From positions 1,735-65,734 of the forward strand of contig CM063310.1 in the NCBI GenBank assembly GCA_032173965.1: a stretch of DNA of 64,000 bases, written 5' to 3'. The notes under the pieces are model-generated. The model worked only from the letters and a program-made list of their open reading frames with translations, was not told the DNA's origin and did not search any database. Source of the DNA: Sitta carolinensis (taxonomy: Eukaryota > Chordata > Aves > Passeriformes > Sittidae). The position numbers and the translations under genes are program-made. This document shows, piece after piece, positions 33,001 to 53,224 of this stretch (the first letter of the stretch is position 1; every line of letters begins with the position of its first letter).

Positions 33001-34242
33001 AGCAGGTGTGGGGACCCAGGTGTGGGGCCAGCAGGTGTGGGGACCAGGTGAGGGCAGCAGGTGTGGGGTCAGCAGGTGTGGGGACCAGGTGTGGGGTCAG
33101 CAGGTGTGGGGACCCAGGTGTGGGGCCAGCAGGTGTGGGGACCCAGGTGAGGTGTCAGCAGGTGTGGGAGTCATTGGGCTCTAGGTCATTAGGGCTCGTT
33201 AAGGCTCATTTGGGCTCTTAAGGCTCATTAGATGGTGGAGGAGCTGGGGGGGGCAGCAGGTAGTGGGAGTCATTAATGCTCATTAAGGTCATAATGCTCA
33301 TTAAGGCTCATTAAGGCTCATTAATGCTCATTAGGCTCATTAGGGACCTGCAGGTCCATTGGGTCCAGAGCCTCATTAAGGCTCCCTGGGTGCTGGGGGT
33401 CCCCGAGGTGGAGTTAACGAGGGCAGAGGTTAATGAGGTCACTGGGGTTAATGAGGGGCTCGGTGGGACCCCCGGCCCCTCTGCGGGGTTCCCCTCCCCC
33501 CTTTCCCCCCTGCCCGGTGGGGGAGGGGCCGGATGTACAGATTTTGTAGGGGGGGAGGGGCCGGGCGCGTTTTTAACGAGGTTTGGGGCTAATAAAGGCG
33601 GATTTGGATAACGGCGCGTGCTGGGGGAGGGGCACTAACACACTAACACGGGGGGAGGGGGAGCCACAGGGACCCCGGGCCATACAGAATCCATAGGGGA
33701 CCTCCAGGCCATATGGAATCCATAGGGACCCCCGGGCCTAAGAATCCATAGGGGACCCCCGGGCCATATGACAGGAATATCCATAGGGGACCCCCGGGCC
33801 ATAAGAATCATAGGGGACCCCCGGGCCATACAGAATCCATAGGGGACCCCCAGGCCATACAGAATCCATAGGGGACCTCCAAGGCCATATGGAATCCATA
33901 GGGAACCCCCCGGGCCCTATAGAATCCATAGGGGATACCCCCACCCCAGCTACATAGAATCCATAGGGGACCCCCCAGGCCATACAGAATCCATAAGGGA
34001 CATTGCCCCCCCCAGCTGTATAGAATCCACAGGAACCGGCCAGTGCCCCATAGAATCCATAGGGGACCCTCCCTGGATGCCACAGGAACCACCCAGGGCC
34101 ATATAGGACCCTCCAGAGCTCTCCCCAGCCCCTCCAGAACCCCTCTGGAGCTCCCCCAGGGCCATACAGGATCCATAGGGCCGCCCTCAGCCCCGGGCTC
34201 TCTCTCTCTTGCAGGTCTCCCAGCAAGGACAAGGGCACCTGA
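30090..34242 (+). CDS. SLC35A2: SLC35A2, Golgi UDP-galactose transporter; 5' part lost in the gap
   Basis: Multipass nucleotide-sugar transporter that brings UDP-galactose into the Golgi (and ER). Exons: the end of an upstream exon (LLLLLIQHR, to 30208; a second copy ends at 30110), 30497-30648 ([37 protein letters not shown]), 31981-32649 ([63 protein letters not shown]), stop 32647-32649. HEAV, LPAATFQ and [13 protein letters not shown] distinguish it from the paralogue SLC35A3. The long exon is intact and unusually rich in Ala/Gly codons ending in C/G. A poly(A) signal AATAAA lies at about 33591. An alternative terminal exon at 34215 is described separately. The N-terminal transmembrane helices are not in the assembled sequence. 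Confidence 0.95.
30660..31980 (+). repeat. (CCCTGTCCCYGCAGGTGA)n acceptor-derived array in SLC35A2 intron
   Basis: From about 31110, roughly 45 units of CCTGTCCCCGCAGGTGAC precede and match the true acceptor CTGTCCCCGCAG/GTGACGTACC at 31980. Upstream units are more degenerate. Confidence 0.94.
32780..33172. repeat. (CAGGTGTGGGGACC)n array
   Basis: Units of CAGGTGTGGGGACCCAGG or CAGGTGTGGGGTCAG in the 3' UTR/intron of SLC35A2. From 33175 to 33460 a GCTCATTAAG repeat follows. Confidence 0.92.
33586..33600 (+). terminator. Poly(A) signal AATAAA of the short SLC35A2 transcript
   Basis: CTAATAAAGGCGG lies about 940 bp after the SLC35A2 stop and is the first AATAAA downstream of it. It falls inside the intron that the long isoform would remove, giving a plausible choice between poly(A) use and splicing. 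Confidence 0.6.
33655..34200. repeat. ~35-bp repeat (CCATAGGGGACCCCCGGGCC)n
   Basis: About 14 units containing GAATCCATAGGGGACC, ending at the acceptor of the alternative SLC35A2 exon. A related CCATATGG repeat of about 65 bp continues at 34340-34620. Confidence 0.9.
34215..34242 (+). CDS. SLC35A2: Alternative last exon of SLC35A2 encoding a dilysine tail
   Basis: A strong acceptor (CTCTCTCTCTTGCAG) ends at 34214. If the donor CAA/GTCAGT at 32633/32634 is used, the frame joins to give [13 protein letters not shown]. This closely matches the human long isoform tail ending KVKGS, a KxKxx ER-retrieval signal. The junction phase fits exactly (AA + G). The homology call rests on nine residues plus phase and position, so confidence is moderate. 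Confidence 0.65.
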
Positions 34243-34664
34243 CGGCACCGAGCGACCCCCTGGGCCCTATAGGGACTGCCTATAGAATCCATACGGACCC
34301 TCCCCATCCCCCCCTCAGGATTCATAGGGGCCGTGTGCCCCCCCGGGTTCTATAGGGACCATATGGACCCTCAGTCCCTAGAGCTGCCATATGGACACTC
34401 CCCTGTCCTGGGGGCTATAGGGACTGCTCACACCCCCAGGGTCCCTATAGGGCCCATATGGACACTCCCCTGTCCTGGGGGCTATAGGGACTGCTCACAC
34501 CCCCAGGGTCCCTATAGGGCCCATATGGACCTCATCCCTAACTGCCATATGGACACTCCCCCCTCCTGGGGGCTATAGGGACTGCTCACACCCCCAGGGT
34601 CCCTATAGAGCCCATATGGCCTCCCCGGTTCTTAGGGGAAATTAAGAGGATTTGTCAAACCCGC

Positions 34665-34985
34665 TGGCTCCGCGCATGTGCTCCGTGGGCCCCGCCTGGG
34701 GGCTATAGCCCTCGCCCCCATTGGCCGCCCGGCGATGATTGACAGGAGCCATCGAGGCGGGGCTTTATTGGTCCCAGAGCGCTCGCGCGGCGTCGCTTCC
34801 GCCCGGGGAAGGGCGGGGCGGCCACGGGCCGGAAGTTGGGATCAGCGAGAGGCGCTTCCGGCGGCGCGGAGCGGCCCCCGCGGGGCGGAGCGGCCGCGCT
34901 CTCGGTGGCGCCCGGTCCTCCCAGCCGCGCCCCAGCTCCTCCCAGGGCTCCCAGTTCCCCCCGGTCGCTCCCAGTGCCCTCCCGG
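34665..34985. promoter_or_regulatory. Orphan CpG-island-like block between convergent SLC35A2 and PORCN ends
   Basis: CpG-dense sequence with two CCAAT-type elements (CCATTGGCC, TTATTGGTCC), a GC box (GGGCGGGGC) and two ETS-type cores (GCCGGAAGT, CGCTTCCGGC). Such motifs are expected at a promoter, yet both neighbouring genes end here. No exon is recognised. Confidence 0.45.
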
Positions 34986-34989
34986 CTCC

Positions 34990-44675
<9,686 letters not shown>

Positions 44676-45346
44676 CCCGACCCGAGCGGGGCTCGCTGCG
44701 TGCCGGGACCCCCCCAAACCGCCCCGAACGCCCCAAATCCCCCCAAAACCCCCCGAATCCCCCGAATCCCCGCCCGCGCCTCGCCCGGCGCCGCGCCGCC
44801 CGCCTGAGGGGAAAGGGGCGGGGCCTCCGCGCCCACCAATCAGCGCCCGCGGGGCCTCCCCGCGCCGCGGCGCTGGCCAATCAGAGCGCGGCGCGGCCAA
44901 ATGGCGACGCGCGACGGGGCGGCCGTTGCCAAGGGCGGGGCGCGGTTGCCGGGGAGCGGGGGATGCCGGGGGGCGGGACTCGGTTGCCAAGGGGCGGGGC
45001 CCGTTGCTATGGGCGAGGCCCCGTTGCCCGGGATTTGGACCGCGTTGCTGGGGTTGGGTTGCGTTGCTAGGGGCGGGGTCTGGTCGCTAGGGTCCTGGCC
45101 GGGTTGTTAGGGGCGGGGTTTGTTGTTAGGAAGCGGTGAGGGCCGCTAGGGGCGTGGCCTGTTGCCAGGGAGCGCGTTGCTAGGGGCGGGGTCTAACGCG
45201 GAAAGCGGGGCGCGATTGGCCGTTGCGAGGGGCTGGTCGTCAGGGGCGGGGCCTATCGCCATGGCAACCAGGTGCCGCGGGCGCCGCGCGGGGCATTGTG
45301 GGCCGGTGGAGGTCCGAGCCCGGCCCACAATGCCCCGCGCGCCGGG
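44676..45346. promoter_or_regulatory. Bidirectional PORCN/CDK20 promoter with an X-box-like/GC-box array
   Basis: About 670 bp separate the two start codons. From 44925 to 45270 the motif GTTGCTAGGGGCGGGG and variants (GTTGCCAAGGGC, GTTGCTATGGGC, GTTGTTAGGGGC) recur a dozen or more times. It ends in ATCGCCATGGCAAC at 45255-45268, one or two bases from a full RFX X-box. ATTGG/CCAAT elements are at about 44839, 44877 and 45214. The motifs are seen directly; RFX control is inferred from the motif and the cilium role of CDK20. Confidence 0.6.
45285..45341 (+). other. Perfect ~21-bp inverted repeat just upstream of the CDK20 start codon
   Basis: Arm GCGCGGGGCATTGTGGGCCG (45286-45305) is the exact reverse complement of CGGCCCACAATGCCCCGCGC (45321-45340), with at least one extra pair on either side and a loop of about 13 nt. 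It ends six bases before the ATG, so it would form a very stable hairpin in the 5' UTR or a cruciform at the promoter. Confidence 0.9.
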
Positions 45347-48300
45347 ATGGAGCAGTACATCGTGCTGGGCCGCATCGGGGAGGGCGCGCACGGCGTCGTG
45401 TTCAAGGCCAAACACCGCGAGGTGGGGCCGGGCCCGGGCCGCGGGTCCCGCGGGGGCCGCGGGCTGTGGGCCCCGAGCGCTGCGTGCGGCCCGGGGGGCG
45501 CGGGGGGCGCGGGCCCCCGCCCGAGGAGCCCCCCTGAGCCCCGTGTGCCCCCCAGACCGGGGAGCTGGTGGCCCTCAAGAAGGTGCCCCTGCGGCGCCCC
45601 GAGGACGGGGTCCCCCCCCAGACCCTGCGCGAGATCAAGGCCCTGCGGGAGATCGAGGCGCACCCCCATGTGAGCGACCCGGGCCCCCCGAAACCTGCGC
45701 GCCCCTCAGTCCCTGCTGCCCCCCCGAGCAGGGGGCGGGTCCCCCCTCCCCCCGAAATCCCGCGTGCCCCCAGTAACGCCTCGTGCCCCCCCACAGCCTT
45801 TTCCCCCGGTTTCGGGGATCCCCCCTTCCTTAGGATCCCCTTGGCTTCCCCCATTCCTCCCCAAGTTCGGGGTCCTCCTGAACCCCCGGGCCCCCCCAGT
45901 GTCAGGGTCCCCGTGACTCTCGGGGTCCCCTCCCCGCAGGGGGCCGGCTGCAGCCGCGGGGTCCCCCCCAGGTGTCACTGTCCCCAATTCCCCCCCCCCC
46001 GGGTGTCCCTGTCCCCCCAGGTGTCTCTGTCCCCGCGGTGTCACTCCCTGTCCCGCAGGTGTCACTCCCTGTCCTCCAGGTGTCACTCCCTGTGCCCAGG
46101 TGTCACTCCCTGTCCCGCAGGTGTCGCTCCCTGTCCCCAGGTGTCACTCCCTGTGCCCAGGTGTCACTCCCTGTCCCGCAGGTGTCACTCCCTGTCCTCC
46201 AGGTGTCGCTCCCTGTCCCCAGGTGTCGCTCCCTGTGCCCAGGTGTCACTCCCTGTCCCGCAGGTGTCGCTCCCTGTCCCCAGGTGTCACTCCCTGTCCC
46301 CCCAGGTGTCTCTGTCCCCAGGTGTCGCTCCCTGTCCCGCAGGTGTCGCTCCCTGTCCCCAGGTGTCACTCCCTGTCCCCAGGTGTCGCTCCCTGTCCCG
46401 CAGGTGTCGCTCCCTGTCCCCAGGTGTCACTCCCTGTCCCCAGGTGTCGCTCCCTGTCCCGCAGGTGTCGCTCCCTGTCCCGCAGGTGTCGCTCCCTGTC
46501 CTGCAGGTGTCGCTCCCTGTCCCCAGGTGTCACTCCCTGTCCCGCAGGTGTCGCTCCCTGTCCCGCAGGTGTCGCTCCCTGTCCTGCAGGTGTCGCTCCC
46601 TGTCCCCAGGTGTCACTCCCTGTCCCGCAGGTGTCGCTCCCTGTCCCCAGGTGTCACTCCCTGTCCCCAGGTGTCGCTCCCTGTCCCGCAGGTGTCGCTC
46701 CCTGTCCCCAGGTGTCACTCCCTGTCCCAGGTGTCACTCCCTGTCCCGCAGGTGTCGCTCCCTGTCCCGCAGGTGTCGCTCCCTGTCCTGCAGGTGTCGC
46801 TCCCTGTCCCCAGGTGTCACTCCCTGTCCCGCAGGTGTCGCTCCCTGTGCCAGGTGTCGCTCCCTGTCCCCAGGTGTCACTCCCTGTGCCCAGGTGTCGC
46901 TCCCTGTCCCCAGGTGTCACTCCCTGTCCCGCAGGTGTCACTCCCTGTGCCCAGGTGTCGCTCCCTGTCCCCAGGTGTCACTCCCTGTCCCGCAGGTGAT
47001 CCGGCTCCGCGCTGCCTTCGCCCAGGGCCCCGCCGTGGTTCTGGCTCTGGAGCTGCTCGTGGGGGACCTGGGGGGCTCCTGCGCGCGGCCCCCGCCCCGC
47101 TGCCCACGCCCCGCGTGCGGGCGCTGCTGGCCATGACCCTGCGCGGCTGAGCCACGTGCACGGGCAGCGCCTGCTGCACCGGGTGCGTGACCCCGAAACC
47201 TGGGGGGGACCCCAAAAACACCGGCGGGACATCGGGAATGGGGGGGGCACGGGCAGCGCCTGCTGCACCGGGTGCGTGACCCCGAAACCTGGGGGGACCC
47301 CAAAAATGTGGAGTGAACCCTAAACCTGGAGGGAGACCCTGGGATTAGAGAGAGGCACCCCCAGCACCTCTCACACCCTGTGAGCACCCCAAAACTGGGG
47401 GGGACCCCAAAATCGGAGAGGGGGTGTTTCTCAAGCAGCTGCAGGACACCCCAAGAGCAGGAGAGACCCCAATATCTGCAGGGGGCACCCCACAACCTGG
47501 GCGGGGACCCCCGGTGCGTGGGTGCAGCAGGACCCTGTTCCCAGTCGGGGGGGCACCGGGGGGGGGGGTTACCCCGAGGATTGGGGCCCCCCGTGACCCC
47601 GGTTTTGGGGTGCAGGACCTCAAGCCGGCCAACCTGCTGCTGGACAGCGCCGGGCGCCTCAAGCTGGCGGATTTTGGGCTGGCGCGGGTGCTGGGCCCCC
47701 CCCCGGGGCGCCCCTACAGCCACCAGGTGGCCACCAGGTACCGGAATTTGGGGTGTCCCCCCCCCGGGATGTCGGGGGGTCCCCCCAAAAGCCGAGGACT
47801 CCCCCCCGACCCCCCTTTTCCAGGTGGTACCGAGCCCCTGAGCTGCTCTACGGCTCCCGGCACTACGACGAGGGCGTGGATTTGTGGTGAGTGCTCGGTT
47901 TTGGGAGGTCCTCCCGGGATTTTGGGGACCCCCTGGGATTTTGGGGGACCCCTCTGGGATTTTGGGGTCTCTCTGGGATCTGGGGGTCCCTCAGGGATTT
48001 TGGGGGTTCCTCTAGGATTTGGGGCATCCCTCTGGAATTTTGGGGTCCCTCAGGGATCTGGGGTTCCTCAGGGGTGTGGGGGGTTCCCCTGGCTCTGGGG
48101 TCCCCCTGATCCCGGGCCCCCCAGGGCCGTGGGCTGCATTTTCGGGGAGCTGCTGACGCTGTCGCCGCTGTTCCCGGGCGAGAACGACATCGAGCAGCTG
48201 TGCTGTGTGCTGCGGGGGCTGGGCACGCCCGGCCCGCGGGACTGGCCGGTACTGGGAGCACTGGGAGGGACTGGGGGGACTGGGACAGGGAGCGGGGGGC

Positions 48301-50326
48301 ACTGGGAGAGGGAGCGGGGGGCACTGGGACAGGGAGCGGGGGGCACTGGGAGGGACTGGGGGGACTGGGACAGGGAGCGGGGGGCACTGGGAGGGACTGG
48401 GGGGACTGGGACAGGGAGCGGGGGGCACTGGGAGGGACTGGGGGGACTGGGACAGGGAGCGGGGGGCACTGGGAGGGACTGGGGGGACTGGGACAGGGAG
48501 CGGGGGGCACTGGGAGGGACTGGGAGCACTGGGACAGGGAGCAGGGGGCACTGGGAGGGACTGGGAGCACTGGGAGAGGGAGCGGGGGGCAGTGGGAGAG
48601 GGAGCGGGGGGCACTGGGAGAGGGAGCGGGGGGCACTGGGAGGGACTGGGAGCACTGGGACAGGGAGTGAGGGGCACTGGGAGCACTGGGAGGGACTGGG
48701 AGCACTGGGAGAGGAGCGGGGGGCACTGGGAGCACTGGGAGGGACTGGGCACTGGAGAGGGATGAGGGGCACTGGGAGCACTGGGAGGGACTGGGAGCAC
48801 TGGGAGCACGGGGGACACTGGGGGCACTGGGAGGGGCAGGAGGGGACTGGTTTGTACTGGTCTGTGCTGGTGTTCACTGGCTCATGCTGCTTTATACCGG
48901 GGCTCACTGGTTTATGCCGGGGCTCACTGGTTTATACTGGGGCTCACTGGTTTATACTGGCCTGTGCTGGTCTATACTGGCCCATACTAGCACATACTGG
49001 TCTATACTGGCCTGTACTCAATCATACTGGTCCATACTGGCCTGTACTGGTCCCCACTGGTCCCCACTGGTCCCCACTGGTCCATACTGGTCCGTACTGG
49101 TCCATACTGTCCCATACTGCTCCCCACTGGCCCGTACTGCTCCCCACTGCTCCCCACTGGTCCGTACTGGTCTGTACTGGTCCCCACTGGTCCGTACTGG
49201 TCCATACTGTCCCATACTGCTCCCCACTGGCCCGTACTGTCCCGTACTGCTCCCCACTGGCCCGTACTGGTCCCCACTGGTCCATACTGGCCCGTACTGC
49301 TCCCCACTGCTCCCCACTGCTCCCACTGGTCCGTACTGGTCCGTACTGGTCCGTACTGGTCCCTCTCTGCCGCAGGAGCTGGCGCAGCTCCCCGATTTCC
49401 CCAAGCTGCGGTTCCGGCCGCGGGCGCCGCCGCCGCTGCAGCTGCTGGTGCCGGGCGCCGACGCGGCCCGCGCTGGACCTGCTGCGGCGGCTGCTGCGCT
49501 ACCGGGCCCGGCTGCGGCCACGGGCGCACCAGGTCAGGGGTTTGGGGGTCCGGGGGCTCTGGGGGGTCCCGAGGGGTTTGGGGGTTCTGGGGTACCCCTG
49601 AGCTCAGCCCTGCTGCGGCGGCTGCTGCGCTACCGGGCCGGCTGCGGCCACGGGCGCACCAGGTCAGGGGTTTGGGGGTCCCGGGGGCTCTGGGGGGTCC
49701 CGAGGGGTTTGGGGGTCCCAAGGAGTTTGGGGGTCCTGAGGGTTTTGGGGGGTTCCAGAGGGGTTTGGGGGTCCTGGGAGGTTCCCAGAGGGGTTTGGGG
49801 GTCCCTGATGGAGCCTCAGCTCAGCCCCACTGCGGTACCGGGCCCGGCTATGGCCCCACACCCACCAGGTGAGGGGTCTTGGGGGTGTCCTGGGGGGGTC
49901 CCAGGTGTGTTTGGGGGGGTCCCAGGTGTGTTTGGGGGGTCCCAGGTGTGTTTAGGTGGGGTCCCAAGTGTGTTTGGGGGGTCCCAGGTGTGTTTGAGGG
50001 GTCCCAGGTGTGTTTGGGGGATCCCAGGTGTGTTTGGGGTCTCAGAGTTTGATGGCCCCAGGACCCTCGGGCGGGGGGGGGGGGTCGCTCAGGTCCCCGC
50101 CCCTTTCCCCGTTTTTGGGGGGGGGTCCTGACCCCTCCCCTCCCCCCAGGCCCTGCTGCACCCCTTCTTCTTCGGCCCCCAGGAGCTGACCCCGCCCCCG
50201 CCCCCGGGGGGGCCCCGGCAGCCCCCCGACTTCAGCCTGGACTCGGCGCTGGCCCTGCCCCCCCGGGGGGCCCTGAGACCCCTGCCCACCCCAGGGGACC
50301 CCCCCTGCCTCGCCGGGGGGCCCTGA
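45347..50326 (+). CDS. CDK20: CDK20 (CCRK), cell-cycle-related/ciliary CDK-family kinase
   Basis: Serine/threonine kinase linked to ciliogenesis, Hedgehog signalling and the cell cycle. Exons: 45347-45421 ([20 protein letters not shown], with glycine loop GEGAHG), 45556-45669 ([18 protein letters not shown], with catalytic VALKK Lys and TLREIKAL helix C), 46996-47182 ([20 protein letters not shown]), 47616-47737 ([20 protein letters not shown], with catalytic loop and DFG), 47824-47886 ([17 protein letters not shown]), 48125-48248 ([20 protein letters not shown]), 49376-49532 ([15 protein letters not shown]), 50150-50326 ([29 protein letters not shown], stop). The [15 protein letters not shown] and GENDIEQLC signatures point to CDK20 and not CDK16 or CDK7. 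Frame breaks of one base occur twice in 46996-47182 and once near 49460, in G/C runs. The C-terminus is shorter than in mammals. Confidence 0.95.
45950..46995 (+). repeat. (GTGTCRCTCCCTGTCCCGCAG)n acceptor array in CDK20 intron
   Basis: About 45-50 units of 21 bp. Each ends in CTGTCCCGCAG or CTGTCCCCAG followed by GT, identical to the true acceptor CTGTCCCGCAG/GTGATCC at 46995. Confidence 0.96.
47147..47310 (+). repeat. Duplication of the donor end of CDK20 exon 46996-47182
   Basis: GGGCAGCGCCTGCTGCACCG followed by GGTGCGTGACCCCGAAACC occurs at the true exon end and again about 89 bp downstream. Confidence 0.93.
48250..49370. repeat. Two arrays in CDK20 intron: (GGGACTGGGGGGCACTG)n and (TACTGGTCC)n
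   Basis: 48250-48840 starts at the donor CCG/GTACTGGGAGCACTGGGA and repeats its own donor-proximal sequence. 48840-49370 is a TACTGGTCCCCACTGG array. Confidence 0.94.
49533..49875 (+). repeat. Two copies of the 3' end and donor of CDK20 exon 49376-49532
   Basis: 49605-49662 repeats CTGCTGCGGCGGCTGCTGCG to the donor CACCAG/GTCAGG almost perfectly. 49810-49870 is a decayed copy. A GGTGTGTTTGGGGG array follows to 50040. Confidence 0.94.
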
Positions 50327-50689
50327 GACCCCTCCCCAAACGGGGGGACCCCCACTGCCCCTCCGAACTGGGGAAGCCCCCGATGGAAACCCCCCCCTCC
50401 CCCAGCCTGGGAGACCCCCACTGACCCCCCCATGGGGCCGTGGGACCCCTCCCCAAACTCGGGGACCCCCTGAGAGACCCCACTGCCCCCCCCCCATGCT
50501 GGGGGACCCCCATGGACCCCCCCCCATCGCATTTTGGGGGACCCCTCCCCACCCTGGGGGGTCCGGGCCCCACTGACCCCCCAGGGGTGCTCGGGGACCC
50601 CGGGATTTAGGGGGGACCCCAGACCCCTGAGCCCCCCCAGCCCCCAAGCGTCCGGAGCAGCGAAAATGGGAAAATCCCAGCCCAGAGCG

Positions 50690-51010
50690 CCGGAACTGGG
50701 GCTGAAAACGCCGGATTTGGGGCTGAAAACGCCGGATTTGGGACCAGAAACGCCGGATTTGGGGCTGAAAATGCAGGATTTGGGACCAGAAACGCCGGAT
50801 TTGGGGCTGAAAATGCAGGATTTGGGACCAGAAACGCCGGATTTGGGCTGAAAATGCAGGATTTGGGACCAGAAACGCCGGATTTGGGACTGAAAATGCA
50901 GGATTTGGGGCTGAAAATGCCGGATTTGGGACCAGAAACGCCGGATTTGGGACCAGAAACGCCGGATTTGGGGCCAGAAACGCCGGATTTGGGACCAGAA
51001 ACATCGGAGG
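50690..51010. repeat. ~21-bp tandem repeat downstream of CDK20
   Basis: About 15 copies of GCCGGATTTGGGACCAGAAA and variants alternate with GCAGGATTTGGGGCTGAAAA. The 21-bp period leaves one frame open as a seven-residue repeat, but there is no sign of a gene. Confidence 0.9.
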
Positions 51011-53135
51011 AAAGGCCCAGATTGGACCCAAAAGTGCCGAATCTGAACCCAAATCCAGGTGAGGGCAGCGGGGAGGGGCAGAGCTCATTCCAGGGGGTGG
51101 AAATGTGGAGCTGGAAATCTTCAGTGTTGGGTTGAAAACTGCTGAGTTCAGGTGGAAAATCCCCGATTTTAGGCTGCACATGTCCAGTTTTAGAGTGAAA
51201 AATTTCAGCTTCACCTCGCTAGCCCCAGATTTGGCTCAAACCTCCCGGTTTTGGGTCAGAAGTTCTGACTTTGGGTGAAGATTCTCAATTTGGGGTTGAG
51301 ATTTGTAATTTTGAGGTGGGGAAAAAAAAAAAATCCCATTTTTGGGGTTGATCATGGAACTGCCAGGCTGAAAATGGCAATTCTGGGTTGGCAGGCTCCA
51401 GTTTTGGGGCTGAAAACGCCAAATTTGGAATAAAAAGACTGACTTTGGTGCCAAAAGTGAGGATTTTGCACCAAGAAAATATCCTGGTCCTGTTATTAGG
51501 GTCAAAATTCTGAGTTTGGTGTCTGAAACTCCCAATCTGGGTCTGAAAAGAGCAATTTTAGATTAAAACTGCCTGATTTGGGGGTTAAAACACCCAATTT
51601 TGGGGCTCTCAGCTCCATTTCTTCCTGAAAACCCCAATTTTGAGGTCTTTAAATGTCAAATTCGGGGCTGAAATCCCCCCGTTCGTTGCCAAAAAAATGA
51701 AGTTAGGACTGAAAAATCCCAATCTTGATGCCAAAAAAAGGTGAATTTCAGGATAAAACCACCAAGCTTTGGCTGAAAATCCTGAATTTTACTCCGAAAC
51801 CTCAAATTTTAGGCTGAAAGTCCCAAACTTCAGTCCTGAGATCTCAAATTTTAGGTTGAAAATCCTGAATTTTACCCTGAAACTTCAAAATTTGGGGCTC
51901 TTTTTTCCTCTCAAAGACTCTTTTTGGGTACATTGAGGCGTAAAAATGACCAATCTGGGGCTCAAAATCCCCATTTTGCTGCAGATAAAAGGGAACTTGA
52001 GGCTGGAAATCCCAGATTTTTACTCGAGAGCCTCAAATTTCATGTTGAAAACGCTGAGTTTGGCACCAGAATTGTCAAATTTTAAGCTGAAAGTCCTTTT
52101 TGTTTCCTCAAAACCCAAAATTTTGGAGCTGCCAATGCTTTTTTTTGTGTTCTGCTCGGAGCGTTTGGAGGCCTAAAAATGCCGAATTTAAAGTTCAAAC
52201 CCCCAATTTTGGTGCCAAAATCTTAATTTCAGACTGAAAATTGGACATTTTGAGCTGAAAATCTCAAATTTGAGGCTGAAAAATCCCGAGGTTTGGGCTG
52301 AAACCCCTGAGTTTGGGGGTTCAGGCCCCAATTTTGGGCTGAAAACCCCGAATTTTGGGGCAAAATCTCTGGATTTGGGTGTCAGGTCCCGATTTCGACC
52401 CACAACCCCCAAATTCGGGGTGTCAGGCAAGGAATTTGAAGTTTCTGGCCTGAAATTTGGGGGGTTGGCCCCCAGTTTTGGGCCAAAACCCCTGAATTTG
52501 GGGTGTCTGGCACAGAATTTGGGGTGTCAGGCCCAATTTTGGGCTGAAATCCCCAGGGTTTGGGGCAGAACCCCAGAATTTGGGGTGTCTGGCACAGAAT
52601 TTGGGGTGTCAGGCTCAGGTTTTGGGCTGAAATTGCCAGGTTTTGGGGCAGAACCCCGGGTTTGGGGGCTGAAATCCCCGGGATTTGGGGTGTCAGCCCC
52701 GGGTTTTGGGGCTGAATCCCGGGTTTTGGGGTGAAATTCCCTGGTTTGGGGTTGATCCCCGGTTTTGGGGTGTCAGGCCCGGTTTTGGGGCTGATCCCTA
52801 TTTCAGGGCTGATCCCCATTTTCAGGGTCAATCCCCATTTTCAGGGCTGATCCCCGTTTTCAGGGCTGATCCCCGGGTTCGGGGTGTCAGCCCCGGTTTT
52901 GGGGCTGATCCCCGGGTTCGGGGTGTCAGCCCCGGTTTTGGGGTGTCAGCCCCGGTTTTGGGGTGTCAGGCCCGGTTTCAGGGCTGATCCCGGTTTTGGG
53001 GTGTCAGCCCCGGTTTTGGGGTGTCAGCCCCGGGTTCGGGGTGTCAGCCCCGGTTTTGGGGTGTGTCAGCCCGGTTTTGGGGTGTCAGGCCCGGTTTCGG
53101 GGTGGTCAGGCCCGGTTTCAGGGCTGATCCCCGGT
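51011..53135. repeat. Degenerate GGGGCTGAAA/AATTTTGGG repeat tract between CDK20 and GATA1
   Basis: A lower-GC tract in which phrases such as AAATTTTGGGGCTGAAA recur with decay, becoming GGTTTTGGGGTGTCAGCCCC from 52660 to 53135. It looks like an older, eroded version of the neighbouring 21-bp repeat. An AATAAA at 51429 could serve CDK20. No exon is seen. Confidence 0.6.
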
Positions 53136-53224
53136 TTTGGGGTGTCAGCCCCGGGTTCGGGGTGTCAGCCCCGGTTTCGGGGCGCTGCCCGGGCCGGTTC
53201 CGGGGGGGTTCCGGGGGGGTCCCC

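Noticed and set aside
45347..50326. CDK16 or CDK7 instead of CDK20
   Set aside because: CDK16 is near GATA1/PORCN in human, but the N-terminal [15 protein letters not shown] and ENDIEQLC motifs and the short N-terminus fit CDK20 only.
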